Assembly (NCBI GenBank): GCA_002314675.1
Contig: DCGZ01000183.1
Location: 28,231 to 49,470, forward strand
DNA: 21,240 bases
Direction of reading: 5' to 3'
Origin: Fibrobacter sp. UBA1765
GTDB taxonomy: Bacteria; Fibrobacterota; Fibrobacteria; Fibrobacterales; Fibrobacteraceae
Under the pieces are notes generated by a model. The model saw only the letters and a list, made by a program, of their open reading frames with translations. It had not been told where the DNA came from and did no database searches. A program made the position numbers and the translations under genes. Of the stretch, positions 1 through 6,801 are shown one piece after another. Within the stretch, counting starts at the first letter, position 1, and each line of letters begins with the position of its first letter.

Positions 1-20
1 TTCGACTCCCACCCCTCGCA
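1..20 (+). tRNA. 3' end of a tRNA, truncated by the window edge (possibly tRNA-Leu)
   Basis: The first bases read as a T-loop (TTCGACT, 1-7), the 3' strand of the T-stem (CCCAC, 8-12), a seven-base acceptor strand (CCCTCGC, 13-19) and discriminator A20. CCA is not encoded. The acceptor strand implies a 5' end of GCGAGGG. An A discriminator with such an end fits tRNA-Leu best, but the anticodon lies outside the window, so the identity is a guess. A strong terminator follows at once, as expected for the end of a tRNA transcript. Confidence 0.75.
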
Positions 21-21
21 T

Positions 22-59
22 AAAAAGCTCCTTAGGAATTTCCTAGGGAGCTTTTTATT
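22..59 (+). terminator. Rho-independent terminator after the tRNA
   Basis: A 15 bp stem (22-36 with 42-56, one G-T pair) encloses the loop AATTT and ends in a T-rich tail. The A-run at the base of the left arm gives a T-run on the opposite strand as well, so it could work in both directions. It would then also stop the vWA gene that arrives on the minus strand at position 89. Confidence 0.88.
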
Positions 60-88
60 TGCATATGGCAATTCGTGATGTTTAAAAT

Positions 89-763
89 CTAGCGATGCCT
101 AGAAGCACGGCGAACGCGCTGCCTTGTATCTTCTTCGATTTCATCTTTCCAGCGAGCTTCAAACATGGATTCATCCCCGCAACAGCGCAAATTGCTAAGT
201 ATACGGCTCTGGGCATTGCACATTTTTTCGATGCCGTCTTCGTCACACACGAAATTTGCAGCACGACTTTCATCAATACCATATTGCCTTGCAGTTTGAA
301 CTGCGTCAATGTTTGCGCCAAGGAAAACAAATTCCCAGCCGTATTTGCTCTTTTGGCGTTCTACCATTTTGCGAACTTGATCTGCCGTGTACTTGAAGCT
401 GGAATTTTCTTCGCCATCGGTAGTGATCACAAAGATTGTCTTTTCAGGACGGTCTTCCTCGCGGGCATACTTGTGTACGTTTCCAATATGGTGTATTGCA
501 GAGCCAAGGGCGTCTACAAGGGCCGTGGAACCGCGTGCATAATATTCCTTTTCGGTGAGTACAGGAACCTTTTGCAACGGAACTCTGTCATGCAAAACCT
601 CACTGATGCCATCGAACAATACCGTAGAGACTAGTGCGTCGCCGGCTTCTTGCTTTTGCTTTTCGAGCGTACCGTTAAAGCCGCCGATCGTATCCTTTTC
701 TAGGCCCGACATGGAGCCGCTTCTATCAAGGATAAATACTAATTCGGTCAAACCATTTTTCAT
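89..763 (-). CDS. Small von Willebrand factor A (vWA) domain protein
   Basis: A cytoplasmic single-domain vWA protein of 224 residues with no signal peptide or membrane segment. The metal-ion-dependent adhesion site is complete: D13-R-S-G-S17, T80 in the GST motif, and D116-G near E118/E119. vWA domains of this kind bind a divalent metal and mediate protein-protein contacts, often as scaffolds for partner enzymes. The start at 763 is chosen because GGAGG sits about 7 bases upstream; the longer in-frame start at 793 has no such site. It lies 120 bp downstream of the macro-domain gene on the same strand. Similar small vWA proteins are, from memory, common in Firmicutes next to macro-domain genes, which suggests the two work together. 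The partner and biological role are not known from sequence. The tail from about residue 205 is rich in Arg, Glu and Asp. Confidence 0.85.
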   Translation of the reverse strand: MKNGLTELVFILDRSGSMSGLEKDTIGGFNGTLEKQKQEAGDALVSTVLFDGISEVLHDRVPLQKVPVLTEKEYYARGSTALVDALGSAIHHIGNVHKYAREEDRPEKTIFVITTDGEENSSFKYTADQVRKMVERQKSKYGWEFVFLGANIDAVQTARQYGIDESRAANFVCDEDGIEKMCNAQSRILSNLRCCGDESMFEARWKDEIEEDTRQRVRRASRHR

Positions 764-821
764 AACTTGCCTCCGTAATTTACCAAGCGACATTGCATGG
801 TTCTTGTTGATTACGTAGACA

Positions 822-827
822 ATTATA
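822..827 (-). promoter_or_regulatory. Possible -10 box for the vWA gene
   Basis: The minus strand reads TATAAT here, about 58 bases before the vWA start codon. No TTGACA-like -35 is visible at the right distance. The -35 position falls inside the left arm of the palindrome at 841-872, which suggests promoter control by a protein bound there. This is inferred from spacing only. Confidence 0.4.
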
Positions 828-840
828 CTTTGATTACACC

Positions 841-872
841 TTTAAATGGTCGCCTGGCATGCGACATTTAAA
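841..872. repeat. Palindrome between the macro and vWA genes (possible operator)
   Basis: TTTAAATGGTCGC (841-853) and GCGACATTTAAA (861-872) are inverted copies matching over 12 bp with one bulged base, separated by 7 bases. No T-run follows on the minus strand, so it does not look like a normal terminator. Its place just upstream of a TATAAT box makes an operator, or an mRNA hairpin between two cistrons, the likeliest readings. Confidence 0.55.
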
Positions 873-883
873 AGGATCAATTT

Positions 884-1954
884 TTAGGCACCCAGCTGAG
901 GTTCGCCATAATTAAAGAGAACTGTATTTATGGTTTCTATCTTGTATTTTCTTTTTTCGATAAAGTACGACACGATCAGATCAAACCTACTTGCTGGAGA
1001 AAATGCAAGTTCAGCGCGCGCAAGCAAATCCCTGGTTTCTTCCATATTCAGTTGCATGGCAATTGCCAAAGCAAGTGCCGTCTTCTTTTTTGGCTTATAA
1101 TCTACATTGCTTCTGATTTTTGAAAAATGTTTTCTATCAAGATTTGCATGCTTGTACACATCCGTGTCATCAAGATTCTTTGCTTGAATCAAGTGAAAAA
1201 GTCTTTCTTGAAACGTGTCTTCCTTCTTTGGTTTTTTGGAATTCAACCATTCTTCAACAGAAGATTCCTGAACATTAAGCGTTTCTAATTTTTGTTTGTT
1301 TTTAGTGATTGCACAAGCGTATACGCGTTCGTCACAAAACTTTTGAGACCGTTCACAATCCCAGGTATCGGCATCTAAGAAAGCCTCGTCTTGGGGATTT
1401 ATAAACTCGCGGCAAAGAACATCTTCTGCCGACTTTTCACTTAAAAAGTTTTCTACATCTCTAAACAGTTCTTCTGAAAGTACGAAGGACTTTTTGTCAT
1501 ATACGACAAGGATGATTTCGAGTTCATGTTTCTGCAAGAACGTTTCAAAAGCCTCGACCGCTATCGCCAAGGCAACTTCTTTTGGGAACTCGTACACGCC
1601 ACTAGAAATCAACGGGAATGCAATGGATTTTGCATTAAGCTCTAAAGCTTTAGCAAGCGACTTTTCGTAGCAGGAACGCAAGGCATTAAGCTCACCAGAT
1701 TTTCCATTATTCCAAACAGGGCCAACAGTATGAATTATATGCTTTGCCTGTAATTGAAATGCGTCCGTAACACCAATATCGCCAGGCGCTAATTTTCCAA
1801 TTTCTTCACGAGCCTTTAAAAGATCGTCATAACCCGCAGCATTATAAATACTTAAATCAGAACTGCCTCCACAAATCGGTTCCGGATTTGCAGAATTCAC
1901 AATGACGTCTGCCTTGACCTTGGCTATATCGTTACGAACAATCTTAAAAGCCAT
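884..1954 (-). CDS. Macro-domain protein with C-terminal HTH-like domain
   Basis: A protein of 356 residues. Residues 1 to about 172 are a macro domain, a fold that binds or hydrolyses ADP-ribose and its derivatives. It shows the N-S-A-N-P motif (20-24), a following Gly-rich loop (29-33), the H-T-V-G-P-V-W strand (75-81) and the S-S-G-V-Y-E-F-P phosphate loop (117-124). A linker rich in charged residues leads to a helical domain (about 246-356) with D-R-K-H-F-S-K-I-R-S-N, resembling a Cro/C1-type helix-turn-helix, and a conserved-looking end P-Q-L-G-A. From memory, this architecture recurs in Firmicutes. Start 1954 is preceded by GGAGGG with 6 bases of spacing; the ORF extends six codons further upstream without a better site. 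It probably acts with the vWA protein downstream, in ADP-ribose signalling or stress. Whether it cleaves ADP-ribose from a target or only senses it cannot be read from sequence. Confidence 0.85.
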   Translation of the reverse strand: MAFKIVRNDIAKVKADVIVNSANPEPICGGSSDLSIYNAAGYDDLLKAREEIGKLAPGDIGVTDAFQLQAKHIIHTVGPVWNNGKSGELNALRSCYEKSLAKALELNAKSIAFPLISSGVYEFPKEVALAIAVEAFETFLQKHELEIILVVYDKKSFVLSEELFRDVENFLSEKSAEDVLCREFINPQDEAFLDADTWDCERSQKFCDERVYACAITKNKQKLETLNVQESSVEEWLNSKKPKKEDTFQERLFHLIQAKNLDDTDVYKHANLDRKHFSKIRSNVDYKPKKKTALALAIAMQLNMEETRDLLARAELAFSPASRFDLIVSYFIEKRKYKIETINTVLFNYGEPQLGA

Positions 1955-2053
1955 AAAACACCCTCCACACAAGAAAGCGAAGCTAGGACAAAATCTATAA
2001 TTTTATTTTGACAAATTTTGAGATTAGGAAAAGTTATTGAATACTTTCTTAAT

Positions 2054-2365
2054 CTACAGCATTACGCCGTCTACAAGCAAGACTGTTGCGCAAGCAACAA
2101 TTGCGACAAGTACAAGGCCACGGCCAAGCAGCGAGCAAATCACGGCTGTGACAAGCGCAAGGATCCCGGAAAGTCGTGACTCTGTCGCATAAAAAATGCT
2201 AGGCACGGTCATTGCAGAAAGCACCGTGTATGGAATGTAATTCAAAAAAGATTTCCAGAAAACGCTCTTGAGTTCTCGCTTTAAAAGTACAAACGGAAGC
2301 ACGCGCAAAAGGTACGTAACGCCGCTCATTACAAGCAAGTACTTGAAGTATGTTACGTAATCCAT
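2054..2365 (-). CDS. azlD: AzlD-family branched-chain amino-acid transporter subunit
   Basis: A small integral membrane protein of 103 residues, the usual size for AzlD. It has about three or four hydrophobic segments, including residues around 9-27 and 62-100, and the family feature of an early T-Y-L-L-R-V-L-P-F stretch. AzlD works with AzlC as a two-component exporter of branched-chain amino acids, equivalent to BrnE/BrnF. The start at 2365 shares one base with the azlC stop codon (TAATG), which indicates translational coupling and fixes the start. The ORF is open 20 codons further upstream, but that stretch overlaps azlC and is not needed. Confidence 0.9.
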   Translation of the reverse strand: MDYVTYFKYLLVMSGVTYLLRVLPFVLLKRELKSVFWKSFLNYIPYTVLSAMTVPSIFYATESRLSGILALVTAVICSLLGRGLVLVAIVACATVLLVDGVML

Positions 2366-3063
2366 TATGCGTTCTCCTTTATAGGGAAAAGCCAGGCACA
2401 AATAAGCGAGGCGACAACGGCGCAAATGATGATTGCAAAGCCAAATGAAACTTCGCTTAGAACAGGCAAGTAATGGAACGCAAGGCTAAGTAAAATCGCA
2501 ATGGCAACGGCAATAAGCACGGAGCGATCCTTTTTTGCAGGCGGCACCACGATGGCAACGAACATGCCATAGAGCGCAACGCCAAGGGCATTCGTTACAA
2601 CTGCAGGCAACACGCCTCCAGAGAACGCTCCAGAAAAAGTTCCAAGGCTCCAGCCAATGTAAGGGAGCGTACAAAGCCCTAAAAAGTAAAGCGGGTTGAC
2701 CTTGCCCTCCTTTGACATGGAAACCGCATAGATTTCGTCGGTAATGCCCATGCCAAGGGCAATGCGCTTTAAGGTTCCAAAATTCCCGGAAACTTTTTGC
2801 GACAGTGAAATTGCCATAAGCGAATAGCGCAAGTTAATAAAGAAAGTGGCTATTGCCATTTCAAGAAGCGTACCCGCGGCACTTGCCATAATCTGCAAAC
2901 CTGCAAACTGGCCGGCAGAAGTCAGGTTTGTAGCAGAAATAAGCGTAACAAGCGGCCAAGACAAAAACTTGACACCGGCAATGCCAAAGGAAAACGAAAC
3001 GGCAAAGTAACCGATTCCTATTGGCAAACCATCTTTTAAGCCTTCAGTAAATTTCACGCGCAC
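2365..3063 (-). CDS. azlC: AzlC-family branched-chain amino-acid exporter subunit
   Basis: An integral membrane protein of 232 residues with roughly six or seven hydrophobic segments. Family features are visible: an N-terminal G-L-K-D-G-L-P-I-G-I-G-Y, the T-S-A-G-Q-F-A-G region around 48-55, the N-L-R-Y-S-L-M motif near 77-83 and G-I-T-D-E-I-Y around 105-111. With AzlD it should form an inner-membrane exporter of Leu, Ile, Val or analogues. The start is GTG at 3063, since an in-frame stop lies a few codons upstream. A second GTG two codons in is possible; neither has a clear ribosome site. It is transcribed divergently from the ferredoxin gene, sharing an 86 bp AT-rich spacer. Confidence 0.9.
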   Translation of the reverse strand: MRVKFTEGLKDGLPIGIGYFAVSFSFGIAGVKFLSWPLVTLISATNLTSAGQFAGLQIMASAAGTLLEMAIATFFINLRYSLMAISLSQKVSGNFGTLKRIALGMGITDEIYAVSMSKEGKVNPLYFLGLCTLPYIGWSLGTFSGAFSGGVLPAVVTNALGVALYGMFVAIVVPPAKKDRSVLIAVAIAILLSLAFHYLPVLSEVSFGFAIIICAVVASLICAWLFPIKENA

Positions 3064-3090
3064 AAAGGTAGCAAATTATTCCCATTCTGC

Positions 3091-3114
3091 ATTCTTAATT
3101 ATTAATTCTTAATT
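3091..3114. repeat. Direct repeat ATTCTTAATT x2 in the azlC/ferredoxin spacer
   Basis: ATTCTTAATT occurs at 3091-3100 and again at 3105-3114, 14 bases apart, in the divergent promoter region. It could be a binding site for a regulator or simply AT-rich promoter DNA. The composition is so AT-rich that chance is a real alternative. Confidence 0.35.
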
Positions 3115-3149
3115 TATCCGATTCTCTCTTTTTCTATCTTATTCTTTAT

Positions 3150-3347
3150 ATGAAAAAGTTACAGCACGATCGCGAAAAATGTTTGGAATGCGCAGGCTGC
3201 GTAGGCCTCTGCCCAAAAATGGCATTAGACATGCATGGTTTAGACTTGCAAATAGACCATGAAAAATGCGTGTGCTGCGGACTTTGTACGCGCGGCTGCC
3301 CTGCCGGGGCTTTGAGCATTGTGAACGCGGAGGCAGAAAATGCGTAA
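3150..3347 (+). CDS. 2[4Fe-4S] ferredoxin
   Basis: A protein of 65 residues with two complete cluster motifs of the C-x-x-C-x-x-C-x-x-x-C-P type: C-L-E-C-A-G-C-V-G-L-C-P near the N-terminus and C-V-C-C-G-L-C-T-R-G-C-P in the second half. This is the bacterial low-potential ferredoxin layout with an N-terminal MKKL extension. It carries electrons in the cytoplasm. Its last codons overlap the start of the next gene by 8 bases, so its likely job is to feed electrons to that flavoprotein. No Shine-Dalgarno sequence is seen; a TATCTT hexamer ends only 9 bases before the ATG, so the mRNA leader may be very short. Confidence 0.92.
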   Translation: MKKLQHDREKCLECAGCVGLCPKMALDMHGLDLQIDHEKCVCCGLCTRGCPAGALSIVNAEAENA

Positions 3348-4509
3348 CGAATACGATGTCATTGTTATTGGCGCAGGCCCAGGCGGTTCTGTAACAGCAC
3401 GCGAAGCCGCTAAAAAAGGCCTGAATGTCTTGCTCATTGAAAAGCGCGAACGCGTCGGTTATCCGGTTCGCTGCGGCGAAGCAAGCACAACTTTTGAAGA
3501 CCTGCAAAGCTTTGGCCCGATTCCAGAAGAATGCATTGAATCACGAATCGATGGCTTGATTGCATACGGCCCTGCCGGCACAAAGGTAGACTACTATAAA
3601 AAAGACACGGGCGTAATGCTCAACCGTGAAAAGTTCGACCCGTGCCTTGCAGAACTTGCCGCTAAAGACGGAGCAGAGCTTGTGACATTTGCAAGAGCAA
3701 GCGCAGTAAGCCCCGTTCAAGACGGAAAGCGCACCGTTACAATCGTTACTCGCGATGGTGTCCAAGAAGTAAAGGCAAAAGTCGTTGTTGCTGCAGACGG
3801 TGTAGAATCGCTTATCGGTCGCATGGTAGGCATGCAGACAAGGCAGATTCCGGACCTCACTTGCTGTGGCGTAGACATAAAAGTGGAAGGTATTTTAACA
3901 GCTCCTGACTACTTGACATTCTGGCAAGGCATCGACTACATTAACGATGGCTACATCTGGAGCTTCCCGAAGGTACGTTCAAACGTCACGAACTTTGGTG
4001 CAGGCTTCTTGATTCCAAAGAAACAGGGGCCTTCCATTTTGGAAGTGACACTTGACTGGATGAACAAGTTGTTCCCGAATGCAAAAATCATTAGCACGGT
4101 TGGCGGCGTAATTCCAGTTTCTGGAAACCTCAAGGAATTTGCAGCAGACAACTTTGTACTTGTAGGCGATGCGGCACACCATACCAACCCGCTCACGGGC
4201 GGTGGAATTTCTGCAGCAATGCGCGCAGGTCGCCACGCAGCCACAGTCATCGCAGAAAACATTGCTGCTGGAGATGTTTCCAAGGCAAGCTTTGCAAAAT
4301 ACGAAAAACTTGTGGAACAGGACTTTGGTAAAAAGCACCAGTTCCAGCTCAAGTTCCGCAGATTCCTTTTGGAACAGAATCGTAACGACCAGATTGACAC
4401 CTACAATTTCTTGAACTCCGTGATGGGCCGCGATGGTCACAAGATTGACTTGCTGCTCCACCCGATGCGCACTGCAAAGGTGCTTACGAAGTTCGTGAAG
4501 TTCAAGTAA
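3340..4509 (+). CDS. Geranylgeranyl-reductase-family FAD-dependent oxidoreductase
   Basis: A flavoprotein of 389 residues. The N-terminal dinucleotide-binding motif is G-A-G-P-G-G (11-16), followed by E34 at the end of the second strand and a Cys-Gly-Glu turn (C45-G46-E47) typical of the geranylgeranyl reductase family. The second FAD motif, V-L-V-G-D-A-A-H-H-T-N-P, has its Gly-Asp at about 276-277 and is followed by G-G-G-I. Members saturate isoprenoid double bonds, as in archaeal lipids, chlorophyll phytyl chains and some menaquinones, often with ferredoxin as electron donor. The start is fixed by GGAGG six to seven bases upstream. The 8 bp overlap with the ferredoxin gene supports a functional pair. 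The substrate is not evident; menaquinone side chain or a polyprenyl carrier is a guess. Confidence 0.85.
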   Translation: MRNEYDVIVIGAGPGGSVTAREAAKKGLNVLLIEKRERVGYPVRCGEASTTFEDLQSFGPIPEECIESRIDGLIAYGPAGTKVDYYKKDTGVMLNREKFDPCLAELAAKDGAELVTFARASAVSPVQDGKRTVTIVTRDGVQEVKAKVVVAADGVESLIGRMVGMQTRQIPDLTCCGVDIKVEGILTAPDYLTFWQGIDYINDGYIWSFPKVRSNVTNFGAGFLIPKKQGPSILEVTLDWMNKLFPNAKIISTVGGVIPVSGNLKEFAADNFVLVGDAAHHTNPLTGGGISAAMRAGRHAATVIAENIAAGDVSKASFAKYEKLVEQDFGKKHQFQLKFRRFLLEQNRNDQIDTYNFLNSVMGRDGHKIDLLLHPMRTAKVLTKFVKFK

Positions 4510-4633
4510 GTGATTAGAGGCTAAGATAGACGAGAGACGCTTGCAAATTTTCAATGTGTCGGATGTAGCTGACGTCTGTCGACTGATTGTTCAATTAATA
4601 ACTTCGTTATTCTTGATAATGCGTCTCGGTCAT

Positions 4634-4655
4634 AAAAATAAACAAGTTTATTTTT
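4634..4655. terminator. AT-rich perfect palindrome, possible bidirectional terminator
   Basis: AAAAATAAAC (4634-4643) and GTTTATTTTT (4646-4655) are perfect inverted copies around two A bases. GCGTC (4621-4625) and GACGC (4658-4662) flank it as a further short inverted pair. It ends in a T-run on both strands and lies 125 bp past the flavoprotein gene, so it may end transcription there. The stem is almost all A-T and thus weak. Confidence 0.4.
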
Positions 4656-4691
4656 GCGACGCTCGACTTAGTTATCAATTAATAATTAAAT

Positions 4692-4783
4692 GTCATTGCG
4701 AGGACCTTTAGGTCCGTGGCAATCTAATCTAGAATATCAAAATTTCAACGTTTCTGGATGGCCGCGCATCCCTCGCCATGACA
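4692..4783. repeat. 92 bp MITE-like or REP-pair element with 12 bp terminal inverted repeats
   Basis: The ends, TGTCATTGCGAG (4692-4703) and CTCGCCATGACA (4772-4783), are inverted copies with 11 of 12 bases matching. Inside are two hairpins: ATTGC/GCAAT enclosing GGACCT-TT-AGGTCC (4696-4724), and GGATG/CATCC (4756-4771). The CATTGCGAG...GGCAATCT pattern resembles a palindromic repeat dispersed in intergenic regions of many bacterial genomes (recalled, not searched). No second copy is seen in this window. It carries no gene. Confidence 0.6.
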
Positions 4784-4903
4784 AGAAGATCTACAATTTC
4801 TTTCTACTGTCTACTTAGCTTTGTCCTGGATTGCTTCGTCACTACATTTCTCGCAAAGACACTGAAAATTACAACTTCTTGTATTTTGCTCTTGCATCTG
4901 TCT

Positions 4904-5542
4904 CTAGAACATCGTAAGCAAGCGATTGTGAATAATGCGCTTCGATTTTTCCGGTGGGTTGAGCATGGATTCTACAAGGGCTCGGGCTACGGAATCAGCA
5001 AAGACCGGGCGCCAATAAACCGGCGGTGGAACACGCGTAAAAAGCTTTGCCATAAGATCTTCCATAAATCGCTTTTCCTTGCGTTCGCCAAGCAATAGCG
5101 ACGGGCGCACAATAGTTAGCTTATCAAAGCCAAGCACTGTTAAGCCCTGCTCCAGCAAGCCCTTGGCACGATTATATGCAATCCACGATTTTGGATTTGC
5201 ACCCTGCGCACTTACAACAAGAAAATGCTTTACACCCTGCTCTCGCGCTAGCCCTGCAGCAACCAAAGGCAACTGCAAATCCACATATTCACGAGCCTTG
5301 TTACTGCCAGCCTTTTTCTTTGTACTCCCAAGGCAACAAATCACGGAATCGACCTTGAATAAATCCTTATGACTTTTTAAATCGTTAAAATCCACTTCAA
5401 CGATTTTTGCCCTTGGCAAACTTTCCGTGCGACTTGCGTCACGCACAGGGCAAACGATTTCTTCCACAGTTTCGCGAGACGAAAGTTCGCGAAGGCATGC
5501 AGAACCAACAAGACCAGAAGAACCAAGCAACAGGCAACGCAT
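4904..5542 (-). CDS. Atypical SDR / NAD(P)-binding protein
   Basis: A protein of 212 residues with an N-terminal Rossmann motif G7-S-S-G10-L-V-G13, a C-C-L-G-S-T strand after the third beta strand, and a Y-N-R-A-K pair that fits the SDR Tyr-x-x-x-Lys. The short length and the motif order match the NAD(P)H-binding group that includes HTATIP2/TIP30-like and YbjT-like proteins. It should bind NAD(P)(H); no substrate can be inferred. The start at 5542 lies 14 bp after the barrel gene stop, with only a weak AGG upstream, so it is probably the last gene of the minus-strand run that begins at 7973. Confidence 0.8.
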   Translation of the reverse strand: MRCLLLGSSGLVGSACLRELSSRETVEEIVCPVRDASRTESLPRAKIVEVDFNDLKSHKDLFKVDSVICCLGSTKKKAGSNKAREYVDLQLPLVAAGLAREQGVKHFLVVSAQGANPKSWIAYNRAKGLLEQGLTVLGFDKLTIVRPSLLLGERKEKRFMEDLMAKLFTRVPPPVYWRPVFADSVARALVESMLNPPEKSKRIIHNRLLTMF

Positions 5543-5556
5543 AAAAACCTAAGATA

Positions 5557-6162
5557 TTAAAGCGGGAAATAGTATACAAAAGACACAAACACACGTGTCA
5601 ATGGATTTTGGCCATCAACAGGTATTGATATTTCTGGCATCACGGACAAATGGTCCGTTTCAAAAACCAGGCCGAATGAAACGCGACGCTCAACATCCCT
5701 ATATTCAGGAATGTTCTTGAAATTCGCAACAACTCCAACCTCCGGCAAAACAAATGAACGTACACCTACAAGGTAACCAAAGTTCCTGCCATAGTCACTA
5801 TCATAAAACGGCTGCCAAACACCATTCAACTGCAAATACCTTTCATGTGCTTTCCAAAGCAACTCTACACGCGTACCCACATCATAAAATTCCTTATCAT
5901 AACGCATGCCGCCATACACTGCATAATTTGAATGTATGTTAAAAGGCAAATCAAACGCATAGAATGCGGCTAGGCGCGCATATTGTTTTTTTGGACTTTG
6001 CGTTTGCACAGAATTTTCAAAAGCTACTCCAAAATTCTCTTTTGTCTGAAAGCCTATAAAGGCATAACGGTTACTACGCATGCCAGCAACAAGTGCCGTA
6101 GAATCTAGCGCGGCAAAGCTAAACGCAACCAAAAGCAAAACTAGGAACAGGCTCTTTTTCAT
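5557..6162 (-). CDS. Exported beta-barrel-like protein of unknown function
   Basis: A protein of 201 residues beginning with a clear type I signal peptide: MKKS, a Leu/Val-rich core and a cut site around A18 (S-F-A-A). The mature part alternates polar and aromatic residues in short strands separated by turns, and it ends in F-V-S-F-V-Y-Y-F-P-L. Such an aromatic C-terminal strand is typical of outer-membrane beta-barrels. Around eight to ten strands are plausible. I recognise no named family. Its ATG overlaps the SGNH hydrolase stop (ATGA), and a strong AAGGAGG sits 5 bases upstream, so the two proteins are made together and probably act in the same envelope process. Confidence 0.75.
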   Translation of the reverse strand: MKKSLFLVLLLVAFSFAALDSTALVAGMRSNRYAFIGFQTKENFGVAFENSVQTQSPKKQYARLAAFYAFDLPFNIHSNYAVYGGMRYDKEFYDVGTRVELLWKAHERYLQLNGVWQPFYDSDYGRNFGYLVGVRSFVLPEVGVVANFKNIPEYRDVERRVSFGLVFETDHLSVMPEISIPVDGQNPLTRVFVSFVYYFPL

Positions 6163-6782
6163 AGTGCCCTCCTTACCTTGAAACTCATAAGTTCATAGCC
6201 TTCCTTACTCAAGTGAAGGCCGTCCGTAAAAAAATCCCAATGGATTTTACCATCGTCATCTAAAAAATATTCATGAATATCAATATACTTATAGTTTATA
6301 TCCGAATTTTTTAAGGCGGCTTCTATACGTTCATTAAACTTTTGAATTTCTGTATTAATCGAATAAGCTTCGCGATGCCTAAAATTCCTTGGCAAAATGG
6401 AAATTGCATAGAACTTGCTTGGCTTAAGTTCCTTGACCTGGGCAATATACTTTACCACAAAATCATTTAAAAAGTTTTCTGTCAGGGTGTCGTTTTGCAT
6501 ACCCAAAGCCAAGTTGTTTGTACCAATAAGCATTACCGTCGGATTATTTTCACAATCCTTTATGCTCCACTTGGCGACATCTTCCAAAATAGCGCCAGGA
6601 ACAGCATACTTATTAATTTTACTTTCAGGAAAATCATGTTCCAAATCCCAAAAACGCGTTATGGAATCACCAACAAAGCAAACTTCCGATGACGAGTCGT
6701 CAAACGTACCGCACCCCAAAAACATCTGGGTGAGAACCATGCAAAAAAAGATTAAAATATATTGCCCGACTCGCATAAACAT
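6159..6782 (-). CDS. SGNH/GDSL-family hydrolase, probable lipoprotein
   Basis: A protein of 207 residues. A hydrophobic N-terminus ends in F-L-G-C24, a weak lipobox, followed by Gly-Thr and acidic/serine residues. The catalytic blocks of the SGNH fold are present: G38-D39-S40 (block I nucleophile), the glycine in Y-A-V-P-G (block II), G-T-N-N (block III Asn) and D187-G-L-H190-L (block V Asp and His). Family members remove acetyl or acyl groups from carbohydrates or lipids. In a cellulose degrader, an acetyl-esterase acting on plant polysaccharide or on the cell's own envelope sugars is reasonable but unproven. The start could equally be the Met two codons later (6776); neither has a Shine-Dalgarno. 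It is coupled to the downstream barrel gene by an ATGA overlap. Confidence 0.85.
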   Translation of the reverse strand: MFMRVGQYILIFFCMVLTQMFLGCGTFDDSSSEVCFVGDSITRFWDLEHDFPESKINKYAVPGAILEDVAKWSIKDCENNPTVMLIGTNNLALGMQNDTLTENFLNDFVVKYIAQVKELKPSKFYAISILPRNFRHREAYSINTEIQKFNERIEAALKNSDINYKYIDIHEYFLDDDGKIHWDFFTDGLHLSKEGYELMSFKVRRAL

Positions 6783-6801
6783 TCATTAAAGAATAAAAAA
6801 T

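Larger units (their letters stand above)
4510..4903. other. 394 bp non-coding region with palindrome and repeat element
   Basis: This gap lies between two converging genes. No ORF here resembles a protein; the open frame beginning at 4778 runs antisense into the SDR gene. It holds a small hairpin (AATAAC-TTC-GTTATT, about 4595-4609), the AT-rich palindrome at 4634-4655 and the element at 4692-4783, both listed separately. The stretch 4784-4903 shows nothing I can name. Confidence 0.6.

Noticed and set aside
95..634. 179-codon plus-strand ORF antisense to the vWA gene
   Set aside because: It lies opposite a gene with intact MIDAS motifs and a strong ribosome site. Its translation resembles no family and it has no start signals.
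4587..4691. Recurring TTAATTATTAA-like strings, also seen near 3095
   Set aside because: Very AT-rich and short; such matches are expected by chance in AT-rich spacers, so I do not call a repeat family.
4778..5098. Plus-strand ORF at the end of the non-coding region
   Set aside because: Most of it runs antisense through the SDR gene, and it begins inside the repeat element. No protein-like features.
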